From Lentilactobacillus parafarraginis DSM 18390 = JCM 14109 (GTDB lineage: Bacteria > Bacillota > Bacilli > Lactobacillales > Lactobacillaceae), in NCBI RefSeq assembly GCF_001435895.1, contig NZ_AZFZ01000018.1, positions 1 through 44,623 on the forward strand: a stretch of 44,623 bases of DNA. The letters run 5' to 3'. The position numbers and the translations under genes were made by a program. The notes beneath the pieces were generated by a model that had not been told where the DNA came from, made no database searches, and saw only the letters and a list, made by a program, of their open reading frames with translations. The stretch's first letter is position 1, and each line of letters begins with the position of its first letter. Below are positions 1 through 9,113 of this stretch, piece by piece.

Positions 1-525
1 TCACTGTTTTACTTGACTAAACGTAGAAAAAGCAAACGCCATGTGCCAGTTGGCAACGCTTAAAATAATGCCAACAATGAGCGCGCCGCCGGCAGCTCCC
101 AAACCCTGAAAGGTATTCTGAAAACCCAGCAATCGCTCCCGAGTTGGGCCACTATAAAGCAGATCAATCAAACTAATGCAGAGTGTATTAAACATTCCGA
201 TCCCGGCACCCAGTAGCGCCCGGGCAAATAACAGTGTTGCAACGTTGGGCGCCATCATTGAGATGATTGCCCCGACAGCGGTTAAAGCCGTCCCGCTCAG
301 CACCATCTTCTTGGTACCAAATCGTTTTACCAGAAAACTGCTAATGACAATGAGTAGCGCCATCGTAAACGATGGAATCGTCACCGTCAATTCAGCGGTT
401 TCTGCCGAAAGTCCTGGGAACTGTTTCATCAGCCCCGGAATGGTTGCGGCAGTTGCCCCCGTTGACATTGGTAACAATGACAATGCCAAAACAGAAAATG
501 CCATCATTCCTGATTTCTTCTTCAT
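1..525 (-). CDS. MFS transporter, N-terminal half only (probably truncated)
   Basis: The frame encodes about 174 residues resembling the first six membrane helices of a 12-helix drug/solute MFS permease. It has hydrophobic segments from residue 8 and an RFGTKK loop between helices 2 and 3. Start chosen at 525 because AGGAGG (535-540) lies 9 bases upstream; the ATG at 531 would be too close. A TGA at bases 1-3 ends the frame at a point where family members normally continue for another 200 residues, and the last ten residues no longer look like a membrane helix. A frameshift or truncation is likely, but the downstream DNA is outside the window. Substrate unknown. Confidence 0.7.
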   Translation of the reverse strand: MKKKSGMMAFSVLALSLLPMSTGATAATIPGLMKQFPGLSAETAELTVTIPSFTMALLIVISSFLVKRFGTKKMVLSGTALTAVGAIISMMAPNVATLLFARALLGAGIGMFNTLCISLIDLLYSGPTRERLLGFQNTFQGLGAAGGALIVGIILSVANWHMAFAFSTFSQVKQ

Positions 526-799
526 TTTCATGAACCTCCTAATCAATCCGAGGCGGTGCTCTCTCATTCACCAATCCTCGACTGTATTATAAAGGATTAT
601 GAAACTGGTTGATAGACGAATCCAATAGTTTTTTCAAAAAAGCCATTAGAGAGCGCTATCAATTGCTTTCATTGTAAATTTACAACGGAAAGTTATCAGA
701 AGTAATCAACTTTTACCAAAAAAAGGGCATAACCGTTACCACTAATAAAGTCATCCTAATTATGGGATAGTCTCCAACATGCTCCCTTGTCTCTGGTTC

Positions 800-1042
800 C
801 TAGTACTTTGACTGAAGGGCCTTTGCAATACTGCCCATCATTTCCGAAAAGCTCTGATCATTCAGGCCGCTGACAGTTTCCTTTTCAAGCTTGTTAAAGT
901 CCTCAATCAGTAAATAGGCCGATAAATAACGTTTTAAGGCCTGCTTGCTTGCCTTCACATCATCTGATTCCGTAATTGTCGAACCACTAACAACTGCTCG
1001 AGCAAATTTATCTGGATCAATCTTCATTTTTTTAGCCATCAT
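800..1042 (-). CDS. small protein of unknown function
   Basis: An 80-residue protein, not recognised. It is rich in Lys, Ser and Ala, is predicted by eye to be largely helical, and has no signal peptide or membrane segment. GGGG of an AAAGGGG ribosome binding site (1051-1054) is 8 bases upstream of the first of two adjacent ATG codons, which supports real translation. It stands alone between the broken MFS gene and the sugar locus. Its size and helical look would fit a small regulatory or immunity-type protein, but no motif supports either. Confidence 0.55.
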   Translation of the reverse strand: MMAKKMKIDPDKFARAVVSGSTITESDDVKASKQALKRYLSAYLLIEDFNKLEKETVSGLNDQSFSEMMGSIAKALQSKY

Positions 1043-1153
1043 CCGTAAATCCCCTTTGAGTTTAATATTGATACTGTCTTCAAAAAAACCCCTGCTAATT
1101 AATTTGAACCTTATTAATCATTAACAGTCGAGCAAAATCCTTCCTGCGCCTTC

Positions 1154-1168
1154 AGAATTCGCTTACAT
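1154..1168 (-). promoter_or_regulatory. cre-like CcpA site
   Basis: Read on the minus strand, ATGTAAGCGAATTCT matches the loose cre consensus WTGNAANCGNWNNCW at every position. It lies about 110 bases upstream of the small gene ending at 800, in a gene-free stretch (1043-1662). Apart from this site and the terminator at 1422-1458 I see no other feature in that stretch; a second partial cre-like sequence sits near 1240. Confidence 0.45.
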
Positions 1169-1421
1169 TTGTGAGCAGACAAATAGCCAATCGCTTAATT
1201 CCGACTTATTTATGACTGTTTGCTCAGTACATCAATTATTGTAAGCGATTTATCGAGGGCAATCTTTGCAATTCAAGCACTATTTATTGCAAATTATGAC
1301 GTTCTGAAAATATTATTCGACATTCCCATCAAGGCCACTTCTGAACTAACTTATCCTGATGCAAGCGGCGCCAGTAACCGATTCAATTTTAAACAAGCCC
1401 CCGATTGACCCTTCCCTACAT

Positions 1422-1458
1422 AAAAAGAGCCCGGCAACCATCTCTGGTTTCCGAGCTC
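1422..1458 (-). terminator. rho-independent terminator of the secreted glycosidase gene
   Basis: On the minus strand a 14-bp stem (GAGCTCGGAAACCA with TGGTTGCCGGGCTC, two G-T or mismatch positions, GAGA loop) is followed by TTTTT. It lies about 200 bases past the stop of the gene at 1663 and probably ends that transcript. Confidence 0.75.
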
Positions 1459-1662
1459 AACATTATCACGAATGGTGTCGAATGGGGTTCGATTAACGTC
1501 ATGTCAGAAATAACGTTTACCTATTCGTTTTGATAACTTTTAATAGTGTAGCATGGGGTTCCATAATCTTCAATCAAATGTGCGCAATTAATTAAAGAGT
1601 TGAGAAAAGCTATGCAGATTGGTTTATTGAAGATTACCACCTTCTTAAATGACGGATTATCA

Positions 1663-3900
1663 TTACTTCGAATATTTGATATATGCCTTATTTAAAGCAA
1701 TCTTTGCGGCCTTGTATTCTTTCAAATACTTCGCTTTGGTAGCTGCTTTTTTAGCTTTCTTATATGAAGCTTTAGCCTTAGCAACCTTTGCCTTTGCTTT
1801 CTTAATCGTCTTTGGATGCTTCAAATTGGCGAGCTTGGCTTGGGCGCGTTTATAAGCTTTATAATATTTCGCCTTGGTCGTTGTCTTTTGGGCTTTATTG
1901 TAGGCTAATCGGTACTTCTCCACAGCGCTTGAAGCGTTGGCAACCGCGACTGCATGGGCGGACTTCTTCGGCGCCGTTACCTTAGTTGAACTGCTGGATG
2001 AAGAAACAGCTTGGGAGCTTGAAGAAGATGAGACGCTTGAGGACGAGGAGGAACTACTCGATGCGGCCGTTGAGTTATCAGGGACGACAGCCCCGCCATT
2101 GTTGTGATCGTTGGGATTGGTCTGTTGGAGCGTAAACTGCGCGTAATCTAGCTCGGCGGCATTATTTCCCTTAGCAAGTTTAAGGGTGTTGTCACCCTGC
2201 TTTAATGAAACCGTTCCGTACTGAATTGTTTTGCGGGTTCCATCAACATTTGGTACCGCGGTCGTCCAGCCGGTTGAATACGGGAACACCGCGTCCTTTA
2301 GCTGCTGGCCATTTAACGTTACCTTGTCAGTGGCATCCTGCTTATTGGTTCCGCCATTTGCGTAGCCGAGTTCAAGCTGATAAGTGCCGCTTTCTGGTGC
2401 GGTTACCTTCATCGTGTCAGAGCTGTCATTACTATCAAATGTGCCAACAAAGTAGTTGCCCGAAGCATAACTTCCCTGAACTTTCTTTGCCGTTCCGGTC
2501 AGGGCGCCATCCTCAGCTTCAACCCGAATTGGATCGGTTGCCTGAGTTTTCGCATCTGAAAGCCCGGTAGCAGCCGTGTCATTCCCACCAGGGGTGACGA
2601 CAACCTGATACCCGTTAGCGGCTTTCATGTTTTTAACCGGGACCTGGACACTGCCGTTGGAAACATCAACGGTTCCTGATTCAACCGTCTTTGGACTATC
2701 AACGGCAGTATCGACACCATACCATGGGGATTCCTTCACTTCGACGTGGGCGACTTTCCCAAGTTTGGCTTGATCCAAGCCGTTTACGCTAACGGTTGTA
2801 CTTCCACTGGTTCCACCTAAAATAACGGAAGTTTGTGTCTTATCGGAAGTTGTATTAGCAACACTGGCAAGATTACCATTTGTGCTAAACGTGCTGGTCT
2901 TGTCCATTTGGCCACTCATATCGCCGTACCACTTGTACAGCCAATAGCCACCGTTAGGCTTCTGCTGATCCGTTAGTAAATTATCCATCCGTCCATAGTC
3001 AAACCAGAACGCCAAATCGGCACTGTCCAATTCGGGAACATTTTCAAAGTTTTGAACGTAGTGAATCATCTGACCAGGCACTGCTAATTCCTGTTCTGAG
3101 CCATATTCGTTAATACTAATCTTGCGGGGAGAAATTCCCAGGCTGGCTTCCAGACTCTTAAGTGCGGCCGCCTGCTGTGGAAAGGCCGCTGCGCCCCACT
3201 GATGCCAACTGATTACGTCTGGCAAGGTATTCGAATTTTTTGCCATCGTCAAGAAATGAGTCATCCACTTTGGCTGCCAGCTGTTAAGACTGGGACCCAC
3301 AATTTTTGCATTTGGATCTAATTTTTTAACTTCTTTGTAGGTATCTTGCCAAACTTTGTCAAAGTCACCCCAGGATCCTTTCCCGATACCATTTTGTCCT
3401 TGCCAAGTGCCGTTGGGTTCGTTCCACAATTCATACCCGTAAATCGCATCCGGATTGGATTTCTTGGCACTGGTAACCATGGTATCCACCCGTTTTAACC
3501 AGTCCTGCTCGTTAGTATAGTTATATGGCCATTGGGAATAAATATCCGCCAGCCGAATAATTACCTTGGCGCCTACTTTAGTCGCCAGCGGAGCGGTACT
3601 GGTAAAATCACCGGCCGCCGTGGGTTCCCCATTTGGAATCTGCTGGGCACCGGGTCCCGGCTGGGTGAAGGTCTTAGGCTTCAACGACGATAATAAATTC
3701 TCATTCGGGGTGTTGCCATGCGACATCGCGTACAGGCCACCAGATGCGACGTGTTCAGTTTGATTTCTAATCGCTGTATTGGTGTCCACCGTAATTGCCT
3801 GGTTCCCGTTATCATCGGCGGCTACCCGACCACCAACATTCACTGCTAAGAGACCAAGGGCGGCGGTTGTTATAAACGTGACAAAATGTTTTGCTTTCAT
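1663..3900 (-). CDS. secreted clan GH-A glycoside hydrolase with CBM35-like module and cationic wall-binding tail
   Basis: 745 residues. A signal peptide covers about residues 1-28. The catalytic region (about 60-335) has the clan GH-A signature: acid/base Glu161 in YELWNEPNG and nucleophile Glu265 in SINEYGS. It resembles GH39-like enzymes, but I cannot fix the family. Residues 458-593 look like a CBM6/35 beta-sandwich (VEAEDG opening, DYAQF ending). A poly-Ser linker (about 610-638) leads to a Lys/Ala/Tyr-rich tail (660-745) containing two imperfect 26-residue repeats 46 residues apart. There is no LPXTG motif, so the tail may bind the wall or teichoic acids by charge. AAGAAGG precedes ATG at 3900. 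It follows the GH127 gene and has its own cre-like site. It probably trims plant arabino-glycan outside the cell; exact specificity unknown. Confidence 0.8.
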   Translation of the reverse strand: MKAKHFVTFITTAALGLLAVNVGGRVAADDNGNQAITVDTNTAIRNQTEHVASGGLYAMSHGNTPNENLLSSLKPKTFTQPGPGAQQIPNGEPTAAGDFTSTAPLATKVGAKVIIRLADIYSQWPYNYTNEQDWLKRVDTMVTSAKKSNPDAIYGYELWNEPNGTWQGQNGIGKGSWGDFDKVWQDTYKEVKKLDPNAKIVGPSLNSWQPKWMTHFLTMAKNSNTLPDVISWHQWGAAAFPQQAAALKSLEASLGISPRKISINEYGSEQELAVPGQMIHYVQNFENVPELDSADLAFWFDYGRMDNLLTDQQKPNGGYWLYKWYGDMSGQMDKTSTFSTNGNLASVANTTSDKTQTSVILGGTSGSTTVSVNGLDQAKLGKVAHVEVKESPWYGVDTAVDSPKTVESGTVDVSNGSVQVPVKNMKAANGYQVVVTPGGNDTAATGLSDAKTQATDPIRVEAEDGALTGTAKKVQGSYASGNYFVGTFDSNDSSDTMKVTAPESGTYQLELGYANGGTNKQDATDKVTLNGQQLKDAVFPYSTGWTTAVPNVDGTRKTIQYGTVSLKQGDNTLKLAKGNNAAELDYAQFTLQQTNPNDHNNGGAVVPDNSTAASSSSSSSSSVSSSSSSQAVSSSSSSTKVTAPKKSAHAVAVANASSAVEKYRLAYNKAQKTTTKAKYYKAYKRAQAKLANLKHPKTIKKAKAKVAKAKASYKKAKKAATKAKYLKEYKAAKIALNKAYIKYSK

Positions 3901-3977
3901 TATTGAATACCTTCTTCTGTTAGATTCCCCATCCCCTTAGAAAATTGATCCATGAATTCTTCAGTCCGGATTTTTTA

Positions 3978-3992
3978 AGAATCCGCTTACAT
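3978..3992 (-). promoter_or_regulatory. cre-like CcpA site upstream of the secreted glycosidase
   Basis: Minus-strand ATGTAAGCGGATTCT fits WTGNAANCGNWNNCW fully. It is 78 bases before the start codon at 3900, in the 172-base gap after the GH127 gene, and suggests a separate glucose-repressed promoter for the glycosidase. Confidence 0.6.
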
Positions 3993-4072
3993 TTTTCCCA
4001 CAAAAAGAGAGATCAAGCACGTGGCCCAATCCCCCTATGAAATTTTAATCTTAATCAATGAATAGGTAATTC

Positions 4073-6043
4073 CTATTCTTTATTCAACCAAACCCTCATT
4101 TGGCCATCTTGGCGATTTGCCCATGAATAGTACGGAACCAAAGTTAAGTCAACATTCTCAGTGTCTTCGTTTTGAACTTCGGTGTAGAGAGGAGCGTTCA
4201 CATCGTCAAGCTTTTCACGCTTAGCGGCAATCTTCACAACGCCAACGCCGTCAAGTAATTTTTCGTCGAAGTGGTAATCAGTCTTCGCATCAGCAGCAAC
4301 TTGGTAGTCCCAAAGAGGTGCCTCGTTGTCGGCTTCTTCAGCGGCGTAAACCACTGGGCCACGCTGAACGGCAACTTTACCGTAATCAGCCTTCACCCGG
4401 TTGCTTGCCCGCATGATCTTAGTGCTCATGTCAAGCTTCAGATCAAGGGTCATTGATTTACCGTCAACGTCAAGGTAAATGAAGCCATCTTCAACTGGTA
4501 AGCTCTTAGCAGCGCCATCAACACTCAGTTCGTACTTTGCGGACCAACTTGGAATCCGAATTCCAAATTTAAATGATGCTTTATTTGGATTTTCGATTTC
4601 ATAATGAATATCTCCACTCCATGGGAAGTGGTTGGTCTGAGAAACCTTGATGCCATCGTCAAACTCAGCTTCGTTGGCAATGAACTGATGTGACAAAATG
4701 GTGTCTTCGTTCACAGTGTACAGATACTCGTCAACTGAAGCGATCAACCGAGCTAAGTTAGCTGGGCAGCATGCACAGCCAAACCAGTCGGCACGATGAG
4801 TCAATACATGTGATTTACCTGGGTTACCCTTACTGCCGGCAGGATCTGCTTCTAGTGGATTGACATAGAAGAAGTGCTTTCCGTCAAGTGACATCCCACT
4901 TAAAGCACCGTTGAACAGTTCCTTTTCAAGAACGTCGGCGTATTCACCCTTAGCACGAATGTTCAACATTTGCCGGGCAAAGAAGGACATTCCCACTGAA
5001 GCACAGGTTTCGCCATAATCAGTGTCATTTGGCAGATCGTAATCGTAGGTAAATGCTTCACCAGTCGTTGTTTGACCAATGTTACCAGTGATGTACATTT
5101 GACGCTTAACGATGTCGTTCCAGAAGCGGTCACAGGCAGCTAATAAATCCTTGTCACCTGTGTAACGAGCAACGTAAGCCATCCCTGTGCAAAGGTAAAC
5201 TACCCGAACAGCGTGACCATGAGGCACCTTTTGATCCTTGATTGGTTCTGCGGCCAAGTAGTACTCCCGTGGGAAGTCGCGCATCCCTGGAATCAAATCA
5301 CGGTCGACACTATCGCCGTCAGCCTTGATTTGCTTCTCAAAGAATGCTGGATCCTGACCACGTTGGGTTAAGAAGTAGTGGGCTAAGTCCATGTACTTCT
5401 GGTTCTTAGTCACTTCATACAGCCGTGACAATGCTAACTCAATTTCCGGATGGCCATCGTACCCCGGAATCTTGCTTTCTTCAAGGCCAAAATTATTATC
5501 GATGCAGTCGGCCATGCGAGTGGCAATGTCCAAGGCCTTTTGATTGCCGGTTGCGTTGTAATAGGCAACCCCGGCTTCGATGTAGTGACCCATGGTATAT
5601 AACTCATGAGATTGTTGGAGACGCTTGAACTTCCGCTCTGGAGCGTCAATTTGGAAGTAGGTTGATAAGTAGCCGTCATCATCCTGAGCCTTGGCAATTA
5701 AATCGATTAAATTGTCGGTGATCTTCTTCAGATCTGGATTTGGATGATAGCCAAATGAATAGGCAGCGGCTTCCAGCCACTTATAAACGTCGGTATCCTG
5801 GAACGGAAAACCATAGTGGTGACCCTTCATTTCGCCGGCAGCGATCTTCAAGTTGGCAACGGCGTGACTATTCTTGTCCTGGCCGTTATTTTGAGGATCT
5901 TCAGCAATCGAAATGTCGGCTTCATCGTTCATAACCTTCCACTGATATGGTAAGACTTCTTTAACGACGAGTTCTCGATAGCGTTTCCAAAAGTCAGAGG
6001 TAACCTCGACTTTATTTAACTTAGGCGCTGTGTAAACTTGCAT
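4073..6043 (-). CDS. GH127 family beta-L-arabinofuranosidase
   Basis: 656 residues, the usual length for GH127. The characterised Bifidobacterium enzyme HypBA1 removes beta-L-arabinofuranose using a Zn-bound cysteine nucleophile, with ligands Glu338, Cys340, Cys417 and Cys418. The same pattern is visible here: Glu345 and Cys347 in GETCASVG, and Cys425/Cys426 in CACCPANLAR. No signal peptide, so it acts in the cytoplasm on imported oligosaccharides. A GAGGAAGG site precedes ATG at 6043. It lies 69 bases downstream of the GPH symporter gene and is probably co-transcribed with it. The secreted glycosidase downstream would supply the substrate. Family assignment is strong; natural substrate is inferred. 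Confidence 0.9.
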   Translation of the reverse strand: MQVYTAPKLNKVEVTSDFWKRYRELVVKEVLPYQWKVMNDEADISIAEDPQNNGQDKNSHAVANLKIAAGEMKGHHYGFPFQDTDVYKWLEAAAYSFGYHPNPDLKKITDNLIDLIAKAQDDDGYLSTYFQIDAPERKFKRLQQSHELYTMGHYIEAGVAYYNATGNQKALDIATRMADCIDNNFGLEESKIPGYDGHPEIELALSRLYEVTKNQKYMDLAHYFLTQRGQDPAFFEKQIKADGDSVDRDLIPGMRDFPREYYLAAEPIKDQKVPHGHAVRVVYLCTGMAYVARYTGDKDLLAACDRFWNDIVKRQMYITGNIGQTTTGEAFTYDYDLPNDTDYGETCASVGMSFFARQMLNIRAKGEYADVLEKELFNGALSGMSLDGKHFFYVNPLEADPAGSKGNPGKSHVLTHRADWFGCACCPANLARLIASVDEYLYTVNEDTILSHQFIANEAEFDDGIKVSQTNHFPWSGDIHYEIENPNKASFKFGIRIPSWSAKYELSVDGAAKSLPVEDGFIYLDVDGKSMTLDLKLDMSTKIMRASNRVKADYGKVAVQRGPVVYAAEEADNEAPLWDYQVAADAKTDYHFDEKLLDGVGVVKIAAKREKLDDVNAPLYTEVQNEDTENVDLTLVPYYSWANRQDGQMRVWLNKE

Positions 6044-6112
6044 AGATGAACCTTCCTCTCAAAAAATACGTGTGTAACTATTCAACAAATCGCTAGGTGG
6101 TGCACTGACGGT

Positions 6113-7537
6113 TTAGGCGTTTGCAGTTTCTGCCTTTTTAGCATCTTCTGCATGACGCTTTGCCAAGTCAGCTTTAACAACTGGTTCATGATTTTCCCAC
6201 TTACGATAGAAGATCATCAAGATTAAGCTGATTGCATAAATGATGATTGGAACCCATACGAAGGTGAAGCTGATTCCGGCAAGACTGTGAGCGCTCTGAG
6301 TAGCGTTGGCAGCGTTGAAGCCGAAGCTCTTCAAAATCATTGAAGCGATAAATGAACCAAATCCAGTACCCATTTGGATACAGAATGAAGCACCAATGGC
6401 AGTTAAGAATCCGTTAGCCCGGATACCGTTCTTCCATTCACCAAAGTCAACGGTGTCACCAACCATGGCGAAGAACATTGTGCAGGCAGAACCGGAACCG
6501 ATACATGCAATACACCATGCAATTAATGCGGAGGTTGTGTTTGAACCGGCAAAGCCAATCCAAGCTTGGCCAACCATTGTCATTAATAGGAAGAAGATGG
6601 TTGTGCCCCACTTGTGCATGAATTTAACGAAGAATGGTACTGAAGCCATCCCGATAACTTGGATGATTGTAAAACCGTTAAAGAATGAAATCAAGCCCTT
6701 GCTGCCCATGTTGTACTGGAAGTAGTAAGGCATTGAAGCGTTCCGGACGATAAATGCAGTCCAGTAAGCCAAGTTGGCAGTAACGATTAATACCCAAGGC
6801 CAGTTGCTCTTGGCAGCTTTGAAACTTTCCTTGATCGTGATAACCCGTTCTGATGAAATGTTCTTTTCACGCATATCCAAGAAAGCAATGATCAAGAGGA
6901 TGAAGGCGACGATGGCGTAAATTCCAACGGCCATTGACCAACCCTTTTGATCATTACCACCACCGAGCATGCCGGCGAATGGAATGATGAAGGTAACGGC
7001 GAAGAAGTTACCAACGTTCCCAAGTACCAAACGGATTGAATTCGCTTGCATCCGGCCGTCAGTGTCGGAAGTCAAGTTAGGCAATACGGAAGTGATTGGG
7101 GTTGAAACAGCGGTGTATGACAAGTCAGCCAAAATGTACATAACGCCGGCGTAGATTACTTTGGCACCTGAACTGATGCTTGGTGTCGTGAACAGTAACC
7201 AAACAAAGATGGCAAATGGTAATGACATCCACAGGAACCAAGGACGGTTTTTACCATACTTACTGTGAGTGTGGTCAACCAAGATCCCCATGACAGGTGC
7301 CCCAACCGCATCAAAGACACGGGCGATTAAACTGATAACACCGGCCATTGCAACCGACAAACCGAAAACGTTGGTGAAGAAGTAAAGCATATAAGAACTG
7401 ATAATACAGTAAAGTAAGTTACCAGACATATCCGTAAAACCATAGGTAATTTTTCTGTGCCATGGCAAACGGTCATCAGCTAGAAGCGCTTGGGCACTAG
7501 CTGTGTTTGGATCAACATGACTTGCATTTGAACTCAT
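6113..7537 (-). CDS. GPH-family glycoside-cation symporter
   Basis: 474 residues with about 12 membrane helices. The N-terminal region around TYGFTDMSGNLLYC and the loop DHTHSKYGKNRPW are typical of the glycoside-pentoside-hexuronide:cation symporters (MelB, XylP, LacS group). There is no C-terminal IIA-like domain. Start set at 7537 because GGAGG lies 8 bases upstream; the frame could extend 5 codons further without a site. First gene of the minus-strand sugar operon, before the GH127 gene, so it probably imports the arabinoside that GH127 cleaves. cre-like sequences lie in its promoter region, and the divergent AraC regulator is the likely specific activator. Confidence 0.85.
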   Translation of the reverse strand: MSSNASHVDPNTASAQALLADDRLPWHRKITYGFTDMSGNLLYCIISSYMLYFFTNVFGLSVAMAGVISLIARVFDAVGAPVMGILVDHTHSKYGKNRPWFLWMSLPFAIFVWLLFTTPSISSGAKVIYAGVMYILADLSYTAVSTPITSVLPNLTSDTDGRMQANSIRLVLGNVGNFFAVTFIIPFAGMLGGGNDQKGWSMAVGIYAIVAFILLIIAFLDMREKNISSERVITIKESFKAAKSNWPWVLIVTANLAYWTAFIVRNASMPYYFQYNMGSKGLISFFNGFTIIQVIGMASVPFFVKFMHKWGTTIFFLLMTMVGQAWIGFAGSNTTSALIAWCIACIGSGSACTMFFAMVGDTVDFGEWKNGIRANGFLTAIGASFCIQMGTGFGSFIASMILKSFGFNAANATQSAHSLAGISFTFVWVPIIIYAISLILMIFYRKWENHEPVVKADLAKRHAEDAKKAETANA

Positions 7538-7564
7538 GATTCTGACCTCCAATATATTGATGAA

Positions 7565-7579
7565 TCTAAACGCTTACAA
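7565..7579 (-). promoter_or_regulatory. cre-like site in the symporter leader
   Basis: Minus-strand TTGTAAGCGTTTAGA matches the cre consensus except at the penultimate C. It is 28 bases upstream of the symporter start, where bound CcpA would block transcription. Confidence 0.45.
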
Positions 7580-7684
7580 TTAGAAAATCATTGCAAAACA
7601 GATAAATGAAACGAGACCTCGCGAGTGGTCAACGCCGTGACGGTTGTCAAGGCATTTGATTTGTATCTCATTTACGATTATTAT

Positions 7685-7721
7685 GGTAAGCGTTTCCAAG
7701 CAGTAAAAAAAGGTCTATAAT
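7685..7721 (+). promoter_or_regulatory. araC-type gene promoter overlapped by a cre site
   Basis: TATAAT at 7716-7721 has a poor -35 (TTTCCA, 7693-7698) at 17 bases. The minus-strand sequence TTGGAAACGCTTACC at 7685-7699 is a near-perfect cre (one mismatch, final base) and covers the -35. It sits between the divergent regulator and symporter genes and could repress both. The 7600-7660 stretch also has two TTGAC repeats and two short palindromes (CCGTCACGG, CTCGCGAG) that may be regulator sites. Confidence 0.6.
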
Positions 7722-7897
7722 AGCAAAAGAGGTGATATTATCCGACTAGTTGCCTTTATTGACCGGGCTCCGTGGGTGATTTAATAGGAATTGCTATCAC
7801 ATTTCAAACATTTGGTGATTATATCCGACATCGGCTGATTTTATCACTATTGGTATATTTAGTGACCATTTCCGACATTGGATTGGAGGTTAGTACC

Positions 7898-8848
7898 ATG
7901 TTATTCTCAACTTTTACAATCGAAAAACCATTACTTTATTACAAAGGAGGCGAATTTATTGCTAATGGTCCCTGGCGGCACAGGCGCATGTATCATAAGG
8001 GTGATTATGAAATGATTTTGTGTATCAAGGGACCGATTTATTTACAAATTGGTGACCGCCGGGAGGCCCTTAACGCCCACGAAGTCCTGCTGGTGCCGCC
8101 GTTCACACCGATGTTTGGTTATCAAGACTCCCAGGGCAGCGTTGACTTTTACTGGCTGCACTTTTTCTCCCAGCATCGCGAAGATACGTTTGAATCTGAA
8201 GAGGACGAGGTCGTTTCAGAGGTTAAAACCAACAAGAACGCCAAACGCAAAATCTATTTGCCGATGAAATTCAAGCTGGTTGATTATGAAGAGGCCACCA
8301 TTCTGATTCATCAAATTTTATCAATCCACAATGAGTTATCCTTTATTGAAGAACGTGATTATTTGGTCTCAGCCCTTTTAATTCAACTTTATAAGTCATA
8401 CTTCAATAAATCAAAGTCCGACGAAGACAGCTCCCGGATCAGCTATATGAAGGAATGGATTCGTGCCAACATGTCCAGCACCCTCACAGTTGCTGAAATT
8501 GCCGACCGGGTGCACCTGAATCCCGATTACCTGACGCGACTGTTCAAACACTACACCGGCATGACCACTTTGCAATACCTGAACCACGTTAAGATTGAAG
8601 TGGCAACGTTACTACTCATTCGGACCGAAATGCCCATTAAGCAGATTGCCTTTAATTCATATTTCAACGATCCCAAAGTCTTCATGCGCCGGTTCAAAAG
8701 TTCCGTTGGCTTATCGCCCAGCGAATACCGCAAGTCTTATAACCTGATCCATCTTAACAATCCCCACGTTGATCCGCAGATTCCCATTCCGAAACGAATT
8801 GCCGATTCTATCGACTATATTCCGGAAAACGGGGACATCCCTGAATAA
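7898..8848 (+). CDS. AraC-family transcriptional regulator
   Basis: 316 residues. The N-terminal half (about 1-170) is a cupin-like sugar-sensing domain (AraC_binding type, with YHKGDYEMI and NAHEVLLVPP). The C-terminal 100 residues hold two helix-turn-helix units: TVAEIADRVHLNPDYLTRLFK, then PIKQIAFNSYFNDPKVFMRRFK, ending in the usual GLSPSEYR. The frame is open 42 codons upstream, but GGAGG at 7885-7889 lies 8 bases before ATG 7898, so that start is used. It is divergent from the symporter/GH127 operon and most likely controls it in response to an arabinoside. Confidence 0.88.
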   Translation: MLFSTFTIEKPLLYYKGGEFIANGPWRHRRMYHKGDYEMILCIKGPIYLQIGDRREALNAHEVLLVPPFTPMFGYQDSQGSVDFYWLHFFSQHREDTFESEEDEVVSEVKTNKNAKRKIYLPMKFKLVDYEEATILIHQILSIHNELSFIEERDYLVSALLIQLYKSYFNKSKSDEDSSRISYMKEWIRANMSSTLTVAEIADRVHLNPDYLTRLFKHYTGMTTLQYLNHVKIEVATLLLIRTEMPIKQIAFNSYFNDPKVFMRRFKSSVGLSPSEYRKSYNLIHLNNPHVDPQIPIPKRIADSIDYIPENGDIPE

Positions 8849-8915
8849 GCGATCAATAACCCGATTGCCTATTAACTAACAATGCCACGATTCACACATT
8901 ATAGGAGGAATTTCA

Positions 8916-9113
8916 ATGCATATTTTCACAAAAAAGTTTGCCGGCCAGTCCATTCTCTCATGGGTTTTTCAAATCATTTTGATTTGGATTGCCTGGGGCG
9001 TTCACGATGGTTCGCTGCCAAAAAATGTTACAACCATTACATTTGCCGCCGTTGTATTACTGCTTATTTACTGGAGTTTTTCATTAGACCGAAAAAGAAG
9101 CAACAGCAAGTGA
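8916..9113 (+). CDS. small two-helix membrane protein of unknown function
   Basis: 65 residues with two hydrophobic segments (about 11-27 and 40-55) and a basic C-terminal tail (DRKRSNSK). AGGAGG (8903-8908) is 7 bases before ATG, an excellent site, so translation is likely. It lies between the AraC regulator and the first lysozyme. I do not recognise the family; the layout is that of small inner-membrane proteins with both ends probably cytoplasmic. Confidence 0.6.
   Translation: MHIFTKKFAGQSILSWVFQIILIWIAWGVHDGSLPKNVTTITFAAVVLLLIYWSFSLDRKRSNSK

Noticed and set aside
176-592. 138-residue plus-strand frame
   Set aside because: Fully antisense to the MFS gene, with no ribosome site and a composition typical of a shadow frame.
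1220-1408. 62-residue plus-strand frame in the gap before the sugar locus
   Set aside because: It starts with TTG, has no ribosome binding site and resembles nothing; the gap is better explained by regulatory sequence and a terminator.
6306-6725. 139-residue plus-strand frame
   Set aside because: Antisense to the GPH symporter; a shadow frame.
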